From contig NZ_ATUE01000006.1 in NCBI RefSeq assembly GCF_000420045.1, forward strand, positions 310,001 through 374,000: 64,000 nt of DNA, read 5' to 3'. This DNA is from Perlucidibaca piscinae DSM 21586 (lineage in GTDB: Bacteria > Pseudomonadota > Gammaproteobacteria > Pseudomonadales > Moraxellaceae). The notes under the pieces were generated by a model. That model was not told where the DNA came from. It saw nothing but the letters and a program-made list of their open reading frames with translations, and made no database searches. The position numbers and the translations under genes are program-made. Every line of letters starts with the position of its first letter. Position 1 is the first letter of the stretch. Positions 23,494 to 32,034 of this stretch are shown one piece after another.

Positions 23494-24429
23494 ATGACCG
23501 CCGCCTTGCAGCTGACTGGCGTCACCAAGACCTACCGTTCCGGCGTCTCCGCCCTCAAGGGCATCAATCTCACCGTCGCCCCCGGCGATTTCTTCGCGCT
23601 GCTCGGCCCCAACGGTGCCGGCAAATCCACCTCCATCGGCATTGTCAGTTCGCTGGTGAAGAAGACGTCCGGCACGGTGAGCATCTTCGGCCATGACCTG
23701 GACAGCGATCTCGAGGCGGCCAAGCGCCAGATCGGCGTGGTCCCGCAGGAGTTCAACTTCGGGCAGTTCGAGAAGGTCATCGACATTCTCGCAACCCAGG
23801 CCGGCTATTACGGCATCGCACGCCCCCGGGCCTACGAGCAGGCTGAGAAGTACCTGCATCAGCTCGGTCTCTGGGAAAAGCGCGACCAGCAGGCGCGCAT
23901 GCTCTCCGGCGGCATGAAGCGCCGTCTGATGGTGGCGCGCGCGCTGGTGCACGAGCCGCGTCTGCTCATCCTCGACGAGCCCACGGCCGGGGTCGACATC
24001 GAGTTGCGCCGCTCCATGTGGGACTACCTGACCACGCTCAATCAGCAGGGCACCACCATCATTCTCACCACGCACTATCTGGAGGAGGCAGAGTCGCTGT
24101 GTCGCAACATCGCCATCCTCGACAAGGGCGAGGTGGTCGAGAACACCGACATGCGCTCGCTGCTGGCCAAGCTGCAGCAGGAGACCTTCGTGCTCGACAT
24201 CAGCCACGAGCTGAACGTGGTGCCGGAGCTGGATGACTACCAGATCCGCCAGCCGGTGGCCGGCGCACTCGAGGTCACCATCCGGCGCGGCCAGACCCTG
24301 AATGCCGTTTTTGCCGCACTCAGTGCCCAGGGCATAGACGTCACCAGCCTGCGCAACAAGACCAATCGCCTCGAGGAGCTGTTCGTGTCCCTGGTGGAAA
24401 AGAACCTGGCTGACGGAGGTGCGGCATGA
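23494..24429 (+). CDS. ABC-2 type exporter ATP-binding protein (YadG-like)
   Basis: The 311-residue ATPase energises the adjacent permease. Walker A GPNGAGKST (about 38-46), signature LSGGMKRRL, Walker B LLILDEPTAGVD and the switch His in LTTHYLEEAE are intact. The C-terminal 80 residues follow the DrrA/YadG accessory domain pattern. The start ATG 23494 has CAGGAG (23482-23487) upstream. It overlaps the permease by 4 bp. The substrate is unknown; YadGH-type pairs are widespread in Proteobacteria. Confidence 0.92.
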   Translation: MTAALQLTGVTKTYRSGVSALKGINLTVAPGDFFALLGPNGAGKSTSIGIVSSLVKKTSGTVSIFGHDLDSDLEAAKRQIGVVPQEFNFGQFEKVIDILATQAGYYGIARPRAYEQAEKYLHQLGLWEKRDQQARMLSGGMKRRLMVARALVHEPRLLILDEPTAGVDIELRRSMWDYLTTLNQQGTTIILTTHYLEEAESLCRNIAILDKGEVVENTDMRSLLAKLQQETFVLDISHELNVVPELDDYQIRQPVAGALEVTIRRGQTLNAVFAALSAQGIDVTSLRNKTNRLEELFVSLVEKNLADGGAA

Positions 24430-25208
24430 GCACGCTGCTTTCGCAACCCAACCGCATCGCGCTGCAGACCATCGTCGTCAAGGAAGTCCGGCGCTTCACG
24501 CGCATCTGGGTACAGACCCTGCTGCCGCCGGCCATCACCATGACGCTGTACTTCGTCATCTTCGGCAACCTGGTCGGACGCAGCATCGGCGGCATGGGCG
24601 GCATGCCCTACATGCAGTTCATCGTGCCCGGCCTGATCATGATGGCCATCATCACCAATGCCTACGCCAACGTGGTGTCCAGCTTCTTCGGGGCCAAGTT
24701 CCAGCGCAGCATCGAGGAGCTGCTGGTGTCGCCGGTGCCGCACGCCATCATCCTCTGGGGCTTCGTGCTCGGTGGCGTCGCGCGCGGGCTGGCGGTCGGC
24801 CTCATCGTCACCGTGCTGTCGCTGTTCTTCACCGACCTGCATCTGCATCACGTCGGTGTCATGCTCTACAGCGTGCTGATGACGGCCATCCTGTTCTCGC
24901 TGGGCGGCTTCATCAATGCGGTCTACGCCAAGACCTTCGATGACGTGTCCATCGTGCCGACCTTCATCCTGACACCGCTGACCTATCTTGGCGGCGTGTT
25001 CTACTCGATGGATCTGCTGTCGCCGTTCTGGCAGTCGGTGTCCTACCTGAACCCCATCGTGTACATGGTCAATGCCTTCCGCTACGGCGTGCTCGGCCAC
25101 AGCGACGTCTCGGTGACGGTGTCGCTGACCTTCATCACGGTGCTGGTCGTGGTGCTCTACGTGGTCGCGCTGCGCCTGCTGCAGCGTGGCACCGGCATGC
25201 GGGAGTGA
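24426..25208 (+). CDS. ABC-2 type exporter permease (YadH-like)
   Basis: This 260-residue inner-membrane permease has six predicted helices, beginning near residues 33-50 (WVQTLLPPAITMTLYFVIFG). The ABC-2 signature region is near 190-215 (LTPLTYLGGVFYSMDLLSPF, then WQSVSYLNPIVYMVNAFRYG). It is coupled to the ATPase gene by a 4-bp overlap and sits 4 bp ahead of queF, so queF is probably cotranscribed. Substrate is not inferable. Confidence 0.92.
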   Translation: MSTLLSQPNRIALQTIVVKEVRRFTRIWVQTLLPPAITMTLYFVIFGNLVGRSIGGMGGMPYMQFIVPGLIMMAIITNAYANVVSSFFGAKFQRSIEELLVSPVPHAIILWGFVLGGVARGLAVGLIVTVLSLFFTDLHLHHVGVMLYSVLMTAILFSLGGFINAVYAKTFDDVSIVPTFILTPLTYLGGVFYSMDLLSPFWQSVSYLNPIVYMVNAFRYGVLGHSDVSVTVSLTFITVLVVVLYVVALRLLQRGTGMRE

Positions 25209-25212
25209 GGCC

Positions 25213-26031
25213 ATGGATCTGCACGAGCTGACCCGTCTGGGCCAGGCCACCGACTATCCTGACGACTACGCACCCGAGCTGCTGCAGCCAATTCCGCGCA
25301 GCCTGGGCCGGGCCGGACTCGGTCTGGACGAGGAGGACGGACTGCCGTTCACCGGTGTCGACCTGTGGACGCATTACGAGGTGTCGTGGTGCGATGAGGG
25401 AGGCAAGCCGGTGGTGGCCATCGCCGAGATTCGCGTTCCGGCCGACTCGCCCAACCTGATCGAGTCCAAGTCGCTGAAGCTGTATTTCAACAGCCTCAAC
25501 TTCATGCGCTTTGCCCGCCGCGATGACGTTCTGGCCGTCGTGGAGCGTGATCTGTCGGCTGCTGCCGATGCCGCGGTGCGCGTGACCTTGAGCGCCGCCG
25601 CCGAGGCCGGGACGATGCCGGCTTGGCCCGGTCTCTGCGTGGATGATCTGCCCTTGCGGACCGATGTCTACGAGCCTGATCCGGCGCTGCTCACGGTGAC
25701 CTCGGACGAGATCGTCGACGAGGTGCTGCATTCGCATCTGCTGCGCAGCAACTGCCCGGTGACGGACCAGCCGGACTGGGGCAGCGTGCTGATCCACTAT
25801 CGCGGCCCGCGTCTGGATCCGGCCGGCGTGCTGGCCTACATCGTGTCGTTCCGGCGTCATTCGGACTTTCACGAGCAGTGCGTCGAACGCATGTTTGTCG
25901 ATCTGCAGCAGGCCGGGGCACAGCAGCTCTCGGTCTATGCCCGCTACACCCGTCGCGGCGGCCTCGACATCAATCCGTTCCGTTCCAATTTCGAGGTTTT
26001 GCAAAGCAGCTGGCGCACACCGCGTCAATGA
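25213..26031 (+). CDS. queF: NADPH-dependent 7-cyano-7-deazaguanine reductase
   Basis: QueF reduces preQ0 to preQ1 in queuosine biosynthesis. The 272-residue product is of the long, two-domain YqfF-like gammaproteobacterial type (E. coli 282). Catalytic Cys181 lies in RSNCPVTDQPDWG with Asp188, and the substrate-binding ESKSLKLYFNSLN motif is near 84-96. ATG 25213 with GGAGTGAGG upstream fits the family start. It follows the exporter genes with a 4-bp gap. No preQ1 riboswitch was recognised upstream, as expected for an internal operon gene. Confidence 0.96.
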   Translation: MDLHELTRLGQATDYPDDYAPELLQPIPRSLGRAGLGLDEEDGLPFTGVDLWTHYEVSWCDEGGKPVVAIAEIRVPADSPNLIESKSLKLYFNSLNFMRFARRDDVLAVVERDLSAAADAAVRVTLSAAAEAGTMPAWPGLCVDDLPLRTDVYEPDPALLTVTSDEIVDEVLHSHLLRSNCPVTDQPDWGSVLIHYRGPRLDPAGVLAYIVSFRRHSDFHEQCVERMFVDLQQAGAQQLSVYARYTRRGGLDINPFRSNFEVLQSSWRTPRQ

Positions 26032-26117
26032 GTCTTGCCAAAGCCGGTGTGGACGGCGAATATGCCAGCCACACTGCCTACCATGTGCCAACACAAACAA
26101 GAAGATGGATGCTGCTC

Positions 26118-26780
26118 ATGACTTATTACTTCGCCTTCCCGCTGGATGCGGCCCTGCAGTCCTCGATTGACGAGATCCTGGCCGGCCAGGCGGTCGGACG
26201 CTTCCCGGATCCGTCGACCAGCGTCGCGGTCGCGATCGGCACCACCGACGGCATCGTCAAGGCCACGGCCGAGGACGTCATCCAGATCCTCAAGCACAAC
26301 GGCGAGGGCGCGGGCGTGCTCGACGTGCTGGCCAAGCTGCTGAAAGGCACCATGCACGTGCTGATTCGCCAGATCATGGGCAAGGTCGACCACAAGGAGC
26401 AGGAGCGTCTGGCCGGCTATCTGCGCAACCGTCGCATCGTCATCAACGGCGAAACCCGCTTCGGCTTCGTCATGCCGGCGGCGCTGGGCGAGACCCTGGA
26501 AGGCATTCTCGAGAACATCGACCACGGCCGCATGGAACATGTCCGTGCCGAGCTGACGGCGGCCATGCTGGAGTTCGTCGATCACGCGGTGAAGAGCTTC
26601 TACGAGGACTTCACGCAGTGTCTCGAGCTCGGCATGATCAAGCGCAAGATGGTCGACATCGGTCATGGCACCGTGCTCAAGGGCAGCCACAGCGCCGTCA
26701 AGAAGCTGTTTGCGACCATGTCGGACGATGACCTCAAGCAGGTCGCCCAGCATTACCACACGATGTTCGTTTCCGACTGA
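26118..26780 (+). CDS. Unknown protein, tandem paralogue 1
   Basis: Not recognised. The 220-residue soluble protein is mostly helical, with no signal peptide or membrane segment. A shared core with the next gene runs GVLD-x2-A-x-L-x-KGT-x-H-x-LIRQ-x2-GK (about residues 71-95), followed by Y-x-R-x-RR. Both N-termini read MT-x2-FAFP, which sets the start at ATG 26118; ATG 26109 is the alternative. The C-terminal half has MLEFVDHAVKSFYEDFTQCL and GMIKRKMVDIGHGTVLKG, mirrored in the paralogue (ELAIDAFYVDSAKALSMGFI, ARNMFNVGHVAISKG). Expression may start in the 86-bp gap after queF. Confidence 0.8.
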   Translation: MTYYFAFPLDAALQSSIDEILAGQAVGRFPDPSTSVAVAIGTTDGIVKATAEDVIQILKHNGEGAGVLDVLAKLLKGTMHVLIRQIMGKVDHKEQERLAGYLRNRRIVINGETRFGFVMPAALGETLEGILENIDHGRMEHVRAELTAAMLEFVDHAVKSFYEDFTQCLELGMIKRKMVDIGHGTVLKGSHSAVKKLFATMSDDDLKQVAQHYHTMFVSD

Positions 26781-26800
26781 GCCGGCGAGGTCCTGCACAC

Positions 26801-27478
26801 GTGACAGAGCGTTTTGCCTTTCCGGCCTCGCAGGCCCTGGCGGAGGATTTCGAGGCGGTCATCCAGGCATTCGCGCATGGTATTCCGCGTGAGCCGCAGT
26901 CGGCACGTGTGGTTGCCCTGGCGCAGCGCTACGCCGACGAGATCGTCGATGCCCTGATCCTTGCTCTGGTGCGCGGGTCGGCTCCGGACAGCCATGCCCC
27001 GGGCGTGCTCGACAAGGTTGCCAGCCTGATCAAGGGCACGGTGCATGCCCTGATCCGTCAGGTGGTCGGCAAGCTCAGCAACAAGGAGCTGGCCTCGGTG
27101 GCTGACTATGTCAGACACCGTCGTTCGCGCATCGAGGTCGATGGCGTCCTGCGTGACCACATCAGCTTCGATCTCGAGCCCCAGGATGCCTTCTTCCTGC
27201 GCTCGACCTGGAGCAAGGCGGCACAGGGCGAGGGCGATCTGGCCGAGATGACCCGTGCCATGACCCTGTTCGGCGAGCTGGCGATTGACGCGTTCTACGT
27301 CGACAGCGCCAAGGCGCTGAGCATGGGCTTCATCGCCCGCAACATGTTCAATGTCGGGCACGTCGCGATCAGCAAAGGGGCGAAGACGGCCATCAGCCAT
27401 CTGGTTCCGAACATGAAGGCGCGCGAGCTGCAGTATTTCGGCGCCTACTTCCTCGGCATGCTCAAGACGAGCAGCTGA
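26801..27478 (+). CDS. Unknown protein, tandem paralogue 2
   Basis: Not recognised. The 225-residue homologue of the preceding gene starts at GTG 26801 after a 20-bp gap and shares the N-terminal FAFP, the central GVLDKVASLIKGTVHALIRQ block and the C-terminal GHVAISKGAK block. There are no transmembrane helices, cysteine pairs or nucleotide-binding motifs. Divergence between the two copies is large, so the duplication is old. Both being retained suggests a hetero-oligomer or two specialised roles. Its last 17 bp overlap the end of the convergent selO. Confidence 0.8.
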   Translation: MTERFAFPASQALAEDFEAVIQAFAHGIPREPQSARVVALAQRYADEIVDALILALVRGSAPDSHAPGVLDKVASLIKGTVHALIRQVVGKLSNKELASVADYVRHRRSRIEVDGVLRDHISFDLEPQDAFFLRSTWSKAAQGEGDLAEMTRAMTLFGELAIDAFYVDSAKALSMGFIARNMFNVGHVAISKGAKTAISHLVPNMKARELQYFGAYFLGMLKTSS

Positions 27479-28913
27479 TCTCCAGGCAGCGCCCCCAGGC
27501 GGGCGCTTCACCGGCATAGGCGCTCCACTCGGCACGCTCCTCGAAGGGGGAGCGCACCACCTCCAGCAGACGCTTGAGCGGCACATCGTCGCCGTGTTCG
27601 GCCGCCTTGATGGCGATTTCCGCGAGGTAATTGCGCAGCACGTAGAGCGGATTGACGGCTTTCATGGCCTGCTGGCGCAAATCATCGGTGCACCCGGCCT
27701 GCTGCACGCGCCGCGCGTAGCGCGCCAGCCAGGCGAGCGCGCGTTCCTGCTCTGCCGGAAAGCGTTGCATGACCTGTTCCTGCAGCTGCTCCAGGGCATG
27801 TGAAGACAGCCAGCGGAAGCTCAGGTTGAAGTCGGCCTTGGCGGCTTGCAGCAGCGCCAGCCAGTCCTGAACCAGTTCGCGATCACCGCTCACCACGTCG
27901 TCCAGACCCAGGCGCCGGTTCATGCCGGCATCATAGTGCGCGATCAGCGTCGGCTCGTAGAGCGACAGGGCCTCACGCAGGGCTTCCACCGGAATCAGGG
28001 GTGACAGGCCATGCGCCAGCGCATTCAGGTTCCAGAACCCCACCGAGGGCTGCAGATACCAGGCGTAGCGACCGTTGTGATCGGAGTGGTTGCAGATGTG
28101 GTAGGGGTCGTAGGTTTCCAGGAAGCCGTAGGGGCCGAAATCCAGGGTTTCACCCACGATGGAGAAGTTGTCGGTATTCATCACGCCATGCGCGAACCCA
28201 GTACGCTGCCAGTCCGCCATCAGCCGCGCGGTGGCGGTCACCACCTCGCTGAAGAAGGCGCTGTGGCGCTGTGGCAGAGCGCTCAGATGCGGGTAGTAAC
28301 GCGCGATGACGTGGTCGGCGAGCTGTCCCAGCAGGGCGGTCTGGCCGCTGTGGTGCAGCCACTCGAAATGGCCGAAGCGGATGTGGCTTTGCGCCACGCG
28401 CAGCACGGTGGCTGCGGTTTCCATGCGCTCGCGGCGTACTGGTTCGTCCGAGCCGGCAAGCGCCGCCACCCGTGTGGTCGGCACGCCAAGGGCATGCAGT
28501 GCCTCGCCGGCCAGGTATTCCCGGATGCAGGAGCGCAGCACGGCGCGGCCATCGCCCATGCGCGAGAAGGGCGTCGGGCCGGCACCCTTGAGGTGCAGCT
28601 CGAACGCGCTGCCATCCGGCGCCAGGCCATCGCCGAGCAGCAGGCCGCGACCATCACCGAGATCCGGATTCCAGCCACCGAACTGGTGGCCGCCATATTT
28701 CATCGCCAGCGGTTCAACGCCAGGCCAGCCCTGTGCCGCAGACAGCATGGCAAGCGCTTCAGGGCCCTGCCACCAGGCACGGTCGTCCAGGCCGAGGCGG
28801 GCCAGCAGGCCGGTGTTGAGATCGATCAGGCGGGGATGGCGTAGCGGGGAGGGAGCCTGCCGCCGCCAGAGGGCGGACGGCAGGTCTGCATGACGCTGTG
28901 CGAGCGGCAGCAT
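27462..28913 (-). CDS. selO: SelO (YdiU) protein adenylyltransferase
   Basis: SelO is a pseudokinase-fold enzyme that transfers AMP to Ser/Thr/Tyr residues, linked to redox responses. The 483-residue product has the family blocks LAMKYGGHQFGGWNPDLGDG, HLKGAGPTPFSRMGDGRAVL, HGVMNTDNFSIVGETLDFGP (metal-binding Asn/Asp) and the conserved C-terminal CLEISCSS. Eukaryotic homologues carry selenocysteine in that C-terminal tail. The start ATG 28911-28913 lies 4 bp after the desaturase stop, so it is cotranscribed with that gene. The 3' end overlaps the convergent unknown gene by 17 bp. Confidence 0.95.
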   Translation of the reverse strand: MLPLAQRHADLPSALWRRQAPSPLRHPRLIDLNTGLLARLGLDDRAWWQGPEALAMLSAAQGWPGVEPLAMKYGGHQFGGWNPDLGDGRGLLLGDGLAPDGSAFELHLKGAGPTPFSRMGDGRAVLRSCIREYLAGEALHALGVPTTRVAALAGSDEPVRRERMETAATVLRVAQSHIRFGHFEWLHHSGQTALLGQLADHVIARYYPHLSALPQRHSAFFSEVVTATARLMADWQRTGFAHGVMNTDNFSIVGETLDFGPYGFLETYDPYHICNHSDHNGRYAWYLQPSVGFWNLNALAHGLSPLIPVEALREALSLYEPTLIAHYDAGMNRRLGLDDVVSGDRELVQDWLALLQAAKADFNLSFRWLSSHALEQLQEQVMQRFPAEQERALAWLARYARRVQQAGCTDDLRQQAMKAVNPLYVLRNYLAEIAIKAAEHGDDVPLKRLLEVVRSPFEERAEWSAYAGEAPAWGRCLEISCSS

Positions 28914-28917
28914 GTGC

Positions 28918-30063
28918 TCAGGCAGGTACCTGGGCGGTGAGCAGGCGCAGGCGCTTGCGCTGCATCTTCAGACGGTACTCGATTTCCTGGAAGCGGGTGC
29001 GGAAGCTGGCTTCCTCCCACTTCTGCAGCAGCTGCTGCTTCTTCTCGGCATACCAGGCTTCCTTGAGCGCGCTCCACTCCTGCATGACCTGGGCGAAGTG
29101 CTCGGACTCCTGGGCCAGACGCTGCTTCCATGCCTCGAGCTGGGCATGACCGGCGGTCTTGCGCGCCAGCTTGGCTTCCGCCTGCTTGAACTGCATGGTC
29201 AGGCGCGCCTTCTCGATGGCGAATTCCGGGCAGCGCTTCAGGTTGCGCGCGAGACCCAGCACCGACAGCGAGAAGATCAGCCACTTGGTCGGGTCGAACT
29301 GGTACCAGCGAATGCCGTTGCGGTAGTCGTACTGGAAGATGTGGTGATAGTTGTGATAGCCCTCGCCGTAGGTGAACAGGGCCAGCACCGGGTTGTCGCG
29401 CGCCGAATTCTCGTCGGTGTACGGACGTGTGCCCCACATGTGCGCCAGCGAGTTGATGAAGAACGTGGTGTGGTGGCTCCAGACCAGGCGCAGCAGGCCG
29501 CCCAGCAGCAGGACGCCGGCCATGTCACCGGCCAGGTAGCCGATCAGGGCCGGCACGCCGAGGTTCATGACCACGGCCAGCGGCACGTAGTAACGGTGCT
29601 GGAACATCACGATGGGGTCGTTGAGCAGGTCCGGCGCGTTGCGGAAGTCATCCTTGCCGGACTCGTACTGGCGCAGCATCCAGCCGATGTGCGAGAACCA
29701 GAAGCCGCGACCGGCGGAGTAGGGGTCCTTGTCATCATCGTCGATGTGACGGTGGTGGGTGCGGTGGCCCGACGCCCAGACCAGGATGCTGTTCTGCAGC
29801 GCCATGGTGCCGAACAGCATGAAGAAGACCTTCACGCTCCAGTGGGCTTCATAGGCGCGGTGCGCCCAGAGACGGTGGTAGCCGCCGGTGATCGACATGC
29901 CGTTAAGTATCGACAGCACCACGAAGCTGACCCAGGCAGCCGTGGTGAAGTCGTTCGCCCAGGCATAGAGCGGAATCAGGATCATGGCGAGAAGCGGCGT
30001 GACGGCCAGGACAACGGCGCCATACCAGTTGATCGGGGGACGAGACGCGCGGTCTGCGTGCAT
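28918..30063 (-). CDS. Delta-9 fatty acid desaturase with C-terminal coiled coil
   Basis: This membrane di-iron desaturase introduces a cis double bond into acyl chains. The 381-residue protein has membrane segments (about 15-35, 40-60, 75-95, 155-195) and three histidine boxes: HRLWAHR, HRTHHR and EGYHNYHH. Residues from about 275 to 381 are charged and helical (QEEAKLARK-like, then WEEASFRTRFQEIEYRL), a coiled-coil tail beyond the catalytic domain that is longer than in many DesA enzymes. ATG 30061-30063 has GAGG 6 bp upstream. The operon continues with selO. The upstream palindromes suggest control by a DesT-like repressor. Confidence 0.93.
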   Translation of the reverse strand: MHADRASRPPINWYGAVVLAVTPLLAMILIPLYAWANDFTTAAWVSFVVLSILNGMSITGGYHRLWAHRAYEAHWSVKVFFMLFGTMALQNSILVWASGHRTHHRHIDDDDKDPYSAGRGFWFSHIGWMLRQYESGKDDFRNAPDLLNDPIVMFQHRYYVPLAVVMNLGVPALIGYLAGDMAGVLLLGGLLRLVWSHHTTFFINSLAHMWGTRPYTDENSARDNPVLALFTYGEGYHNYHHIFQYDYRNGIRWYQFDPTKWLIFSLSVLGLARNLKRCPEFAIEKARLTMQFKQAEAKLARKTAGHAQLEAWKQRLAQESEHFAQVMQEWSALKEAWYAEKKQQLLQKWEEASFRTRFQEIEYRLKMQRKRLRLLTAQVPA

Positions 30064-30078
30064 GGGTAACCTCAATTC

Positions 30079-30132
30079 AGTGAATAAATGTTCACATCTT
30101 CAGTATACCGGAAAAGCGGTCAAGGGACCGCT
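30079..30132 (-). promoter_or_regulatory. Desaturase promoter with DesT-like operator and a second palindrome
   Basis: On the minus strand a -10 TATACT lies at 30102-30107. Just downstream, over the likely start point, is AGTGAATAAATGTTCACA (30079-30096), with GTGAA-N6-TTCAC arms. It agrees at 12 of 18 positions with the Pseudomonas DesT operator as I recall it. Upstream, AGCGGTC-AAGG-GACCGCT (30115-30132, perfect 7-bp arms) covers where the -35 should be, and no good -35 is visible. Control by a TetR-type unsaturated-fatty-acid sensor plus a second regulator is inferred. Confidence 0.6.
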
Positions 30133-30171
30133 CATCCGATAGACGGCTGTATATACAAATGTCATTTCAGC

Positions 30172-31422
30172 TTAATGACGGGGAAAAGAAAAGGAGATTT
30201 TTGTCAGCAATTTGCCCAGCGCCGGCAAATGTGGGCCCAGCACCGGCTTGCCCGAGGTCAGCAGGGCGACCGAGATGTCACGCTCCGGATCGGCCCAGCA
30301 GAAGATGTTGGAGAAGCCGAGATGGCCGAAGGCGCGACCGGTCATGGGGCCGTAGAGACCGACCGGATTCTGTCCCAGCATCATGCCCAGGCTGTAGCGC
30401 AAGGGCATCATCAGGGTGCCGTCGAACTGCGGCTTGCCGGCCTCGATGGTGGCCCGGCGTATGGTCAGCGGGTCGAAGATTCGCACTCCGTCCAGCGTGC
30501 CGCCACGCAGCAGCAGCTCGAAGAAGCGGCAGGCCTCGTCGGCGGTGGCGTAGATGTTGCCGGCCGGGCAGGCGATGTCCATGAAGCGCTCGTCGTTGGT
30601 GACCTCGACCACGCGCTCGAGACTGTCACCGAGGGCATTTTGGATGAACCAGTCCAGCGGACCCACGGGCTTGAATCCGGTGGCGTAGCTGCGAGCCTCG
30701 ATGCCGCGCAGTTCAGGCACCAGTCCGTAGTTGAAGGTGCGCATGCCGAGCGGCTTCTGGATGGTCTCGGCCAGGTAGTCGCGCGGGTCCAGGCCGGTGA
30801 TGGCCCGGATCAGCTCGCCGAGGATGTAACCCCCGGTCATGGCATGGTAGGCCGCGCGGTGACCACTGCGCGTCTCGGGTTCGGCCCGGTAGAGAATGTC
30901 CACGACGGCCTGGGTGTCGAACAGCGTTTCCGGATCGAAATCCCCCTTCACGGTGGGGATGCCGGCACGGTGCGAGAGGATGTGTGCGGTGGTGACATGG
31001 CGCTTGCCGTTGGCACCGAAGGCGGGCAGGTAGTGTTCCACCGGCGCCAGCAGATCGAGCTTGTGATCCTCGGCCAGCTTGTGGATCAGCATGGCGGTGA
31101 CCACCTTGGAGGCGGAGAACAGGCAGAACGGGGTATCCGGCTGCGCCAGCACGCGTGCCGCGTCAGGACGGTCGTCGGGGCCGTTGCCGATGCGGTGGCC
31201 GATGGCGCGATCAAGAATGACCTCGCCGCCCTTGCGCAGGCAGATGGACACGGCCGGGGAGATGCCGGTGGCATAGAGTGCCTCGACGGCGGCCCAGACT
31301 TCGGCCTTGGCTTTCTCGCTGACGCCGACACGGGCGGGATCGACTTCACGTGACGGGTTGTATTGCGTCACCGAGGCCAGATCGGCAGGTACGCGGCAGG
31401 TGTTGCTGGACAGCAGTTTCAT
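30172..31422 (-). CDS. Beta-lactamase-fold serine hydrolase (family VIII esterase-like)
   Basis: The 416-residue product has the class C beta-lactamase/DD-peptidase fold used by family VIII esterases. Catalytic SxxK is S103-A-S-K106 (LFSASKVVTAML), the Tyr motif region is YHAMTGGYILGELI (about 207-220), and a C-terminal GHLGFSNIFCWADPE corresponds to the KTG-like wall strand with H-L-G in place of K-T-G. No signal peptide is seen, so a cytoplasmic esterase or transacylase is more likely than antibiotic resistance. It starts at ATG 31422 with an AGAGAGAAAAG ribosome-binding region. The substrate is unknown; neighbours suggest lipid metabolism. Confidence 0.8.
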   Translation of the reverse strand: MKLLSSNTCRVPADLASVTQYNPSREVDPARVGVSEKAKAEVWAAVEALYATGISPAVSICLRKGGEVILDRAIGHRIGNGPDDRPDAARVLAQPDTPFCLFSASKVVTAMLIHKLAEDHKLDLLAPVEHYLPAFGANGKRHVTTAHILSHRAGIPTVKGDFDPETLFDTQAVVDILYRAEPETRSGHRAAYHAMTGGYILGELIRAITGLDPRDYLAETIQKPLGMRTFNYGLVPELRGIEARSYATGFKPVGPLDWFIQNALGDSLERVVEVTNDERFMDIACPAGNIYATADEACRFFELLLRGGTLDGVRIFDPLTIRRATIEAGKPQFDGTLMMPLRYSLGMMLGQNPVGLYGPMTGRAFGHLGFSNIFCWADPERDISVALLTSGKPVLGPHLPALGKLLTKISFSFPRH

Positions 31423-31435
31423 GGTCTTTTCTCTC

Positions 31436-32017
31436 TCACTTGTCCGCGGAGCGCTTTTCTTCCTGGGCGGCCTGGAAGGCCTTCATGAACGGCATCAGGC
31501 GCGATATCCAGTGGTTGCCGCTGAACAGGTGGTCGAGCTTGTCCACGGTCGGCTTGATGCTGGCCAGAGTGCGCACGTCTTCGGACATGCGGAACACCAC
31601 GAGCAGGAACTCGGTGGTGGCGCGACAGGCCGAGGCCCAGACCAGCAGCGCCAGCGGTGACACGGCGAGGTAGGTGAGGCCGCGCTGGGTGTCTTCCTGG
31701 AAGGCATCCCAGACCAGCTGTCCGATGACGGCTAGGCCGCCAATCACCAGGATCACGTAGAGCATGGGTAGCAGCTGCACGGTCAGGTAGCGCTGGAACT
31801 TGAGGTCGAAGAGCAGGCGCAGGTAATCCATGGCGAGCTGCTGCAGCGAGCGCCGCACCGGGGTGGTTCGGGTCTGCTTCAGGGTGATCTGCGGCACCCG
31901 TTGCGGACGCTTGGGCGCTGCCGGGCGCGGCCTCTGCGACCCGTTGTCGAGATGACGCTCCGGATGGCCGGCTGGCAGGCGTCGGTTGGGATCACGGCCG
32001 GTGGGGGGCAGGGACAT
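31436..32017 (-). CDS. DUF4282-like membrane protein
   Basis: The 193-residue protein has a long basic, proline-rich N-terminus (about 1-60). Two hydrophobic segments follow: LPMLYVILVIGGLAVIGQLV (about 82-105) and YLAVSPLALLVWASACRATTE (about 115-137). This two-helix pattern and the RATTEFLLVVFRM turn resemble DUF4282 proteins, whose function is unknown. It ends 13 bp before the esterase-like gene and begins 17 bp after DUF2804. The N-terminal extension may bind a partner or nucleic acid; that is inference. Confidence 0.65.
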   Translation of the reverse strand: MSLPPTGRDPNRRLPAGHPERHLDNGSQRPRPAAPKRPQRVPQITLKQTRTTPVRRSLQQLAMDYLRLLFDLKFQRYLTVQLLPMLYVILVIGGLAVIGQLVWDAFQEDTQRGLTYLAVSPLALLVWASACRATTEFLLVVFRMSEDVRTLASIKPTVDKLDHLFSGNHWISRLMPFMKAFQAAQEEKRSADK

Positions 32018-32034
32018 GCGTGGCTATCTCCGGA

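Noticed and set aside
25140..25213. preQ1 riboswitch ahead of queF
   Set aside because: Only 4 bp separate queF from the exporter gene, and no riboswitch-like pseudoknot was seen.
25878..26117. Upstream in-frame extension of tandem paralogue 1
   Set aside because: It overlaps queF in another frame and lacks similarity to the paralogue, whose start aligns at ATG 26118.
28912..30069. 385-residue plus-strand frame opposite the desaturase
   Set aside because: The minus-strand protein carries all three histidine boxes; the opposite frame is an antisense shadow.
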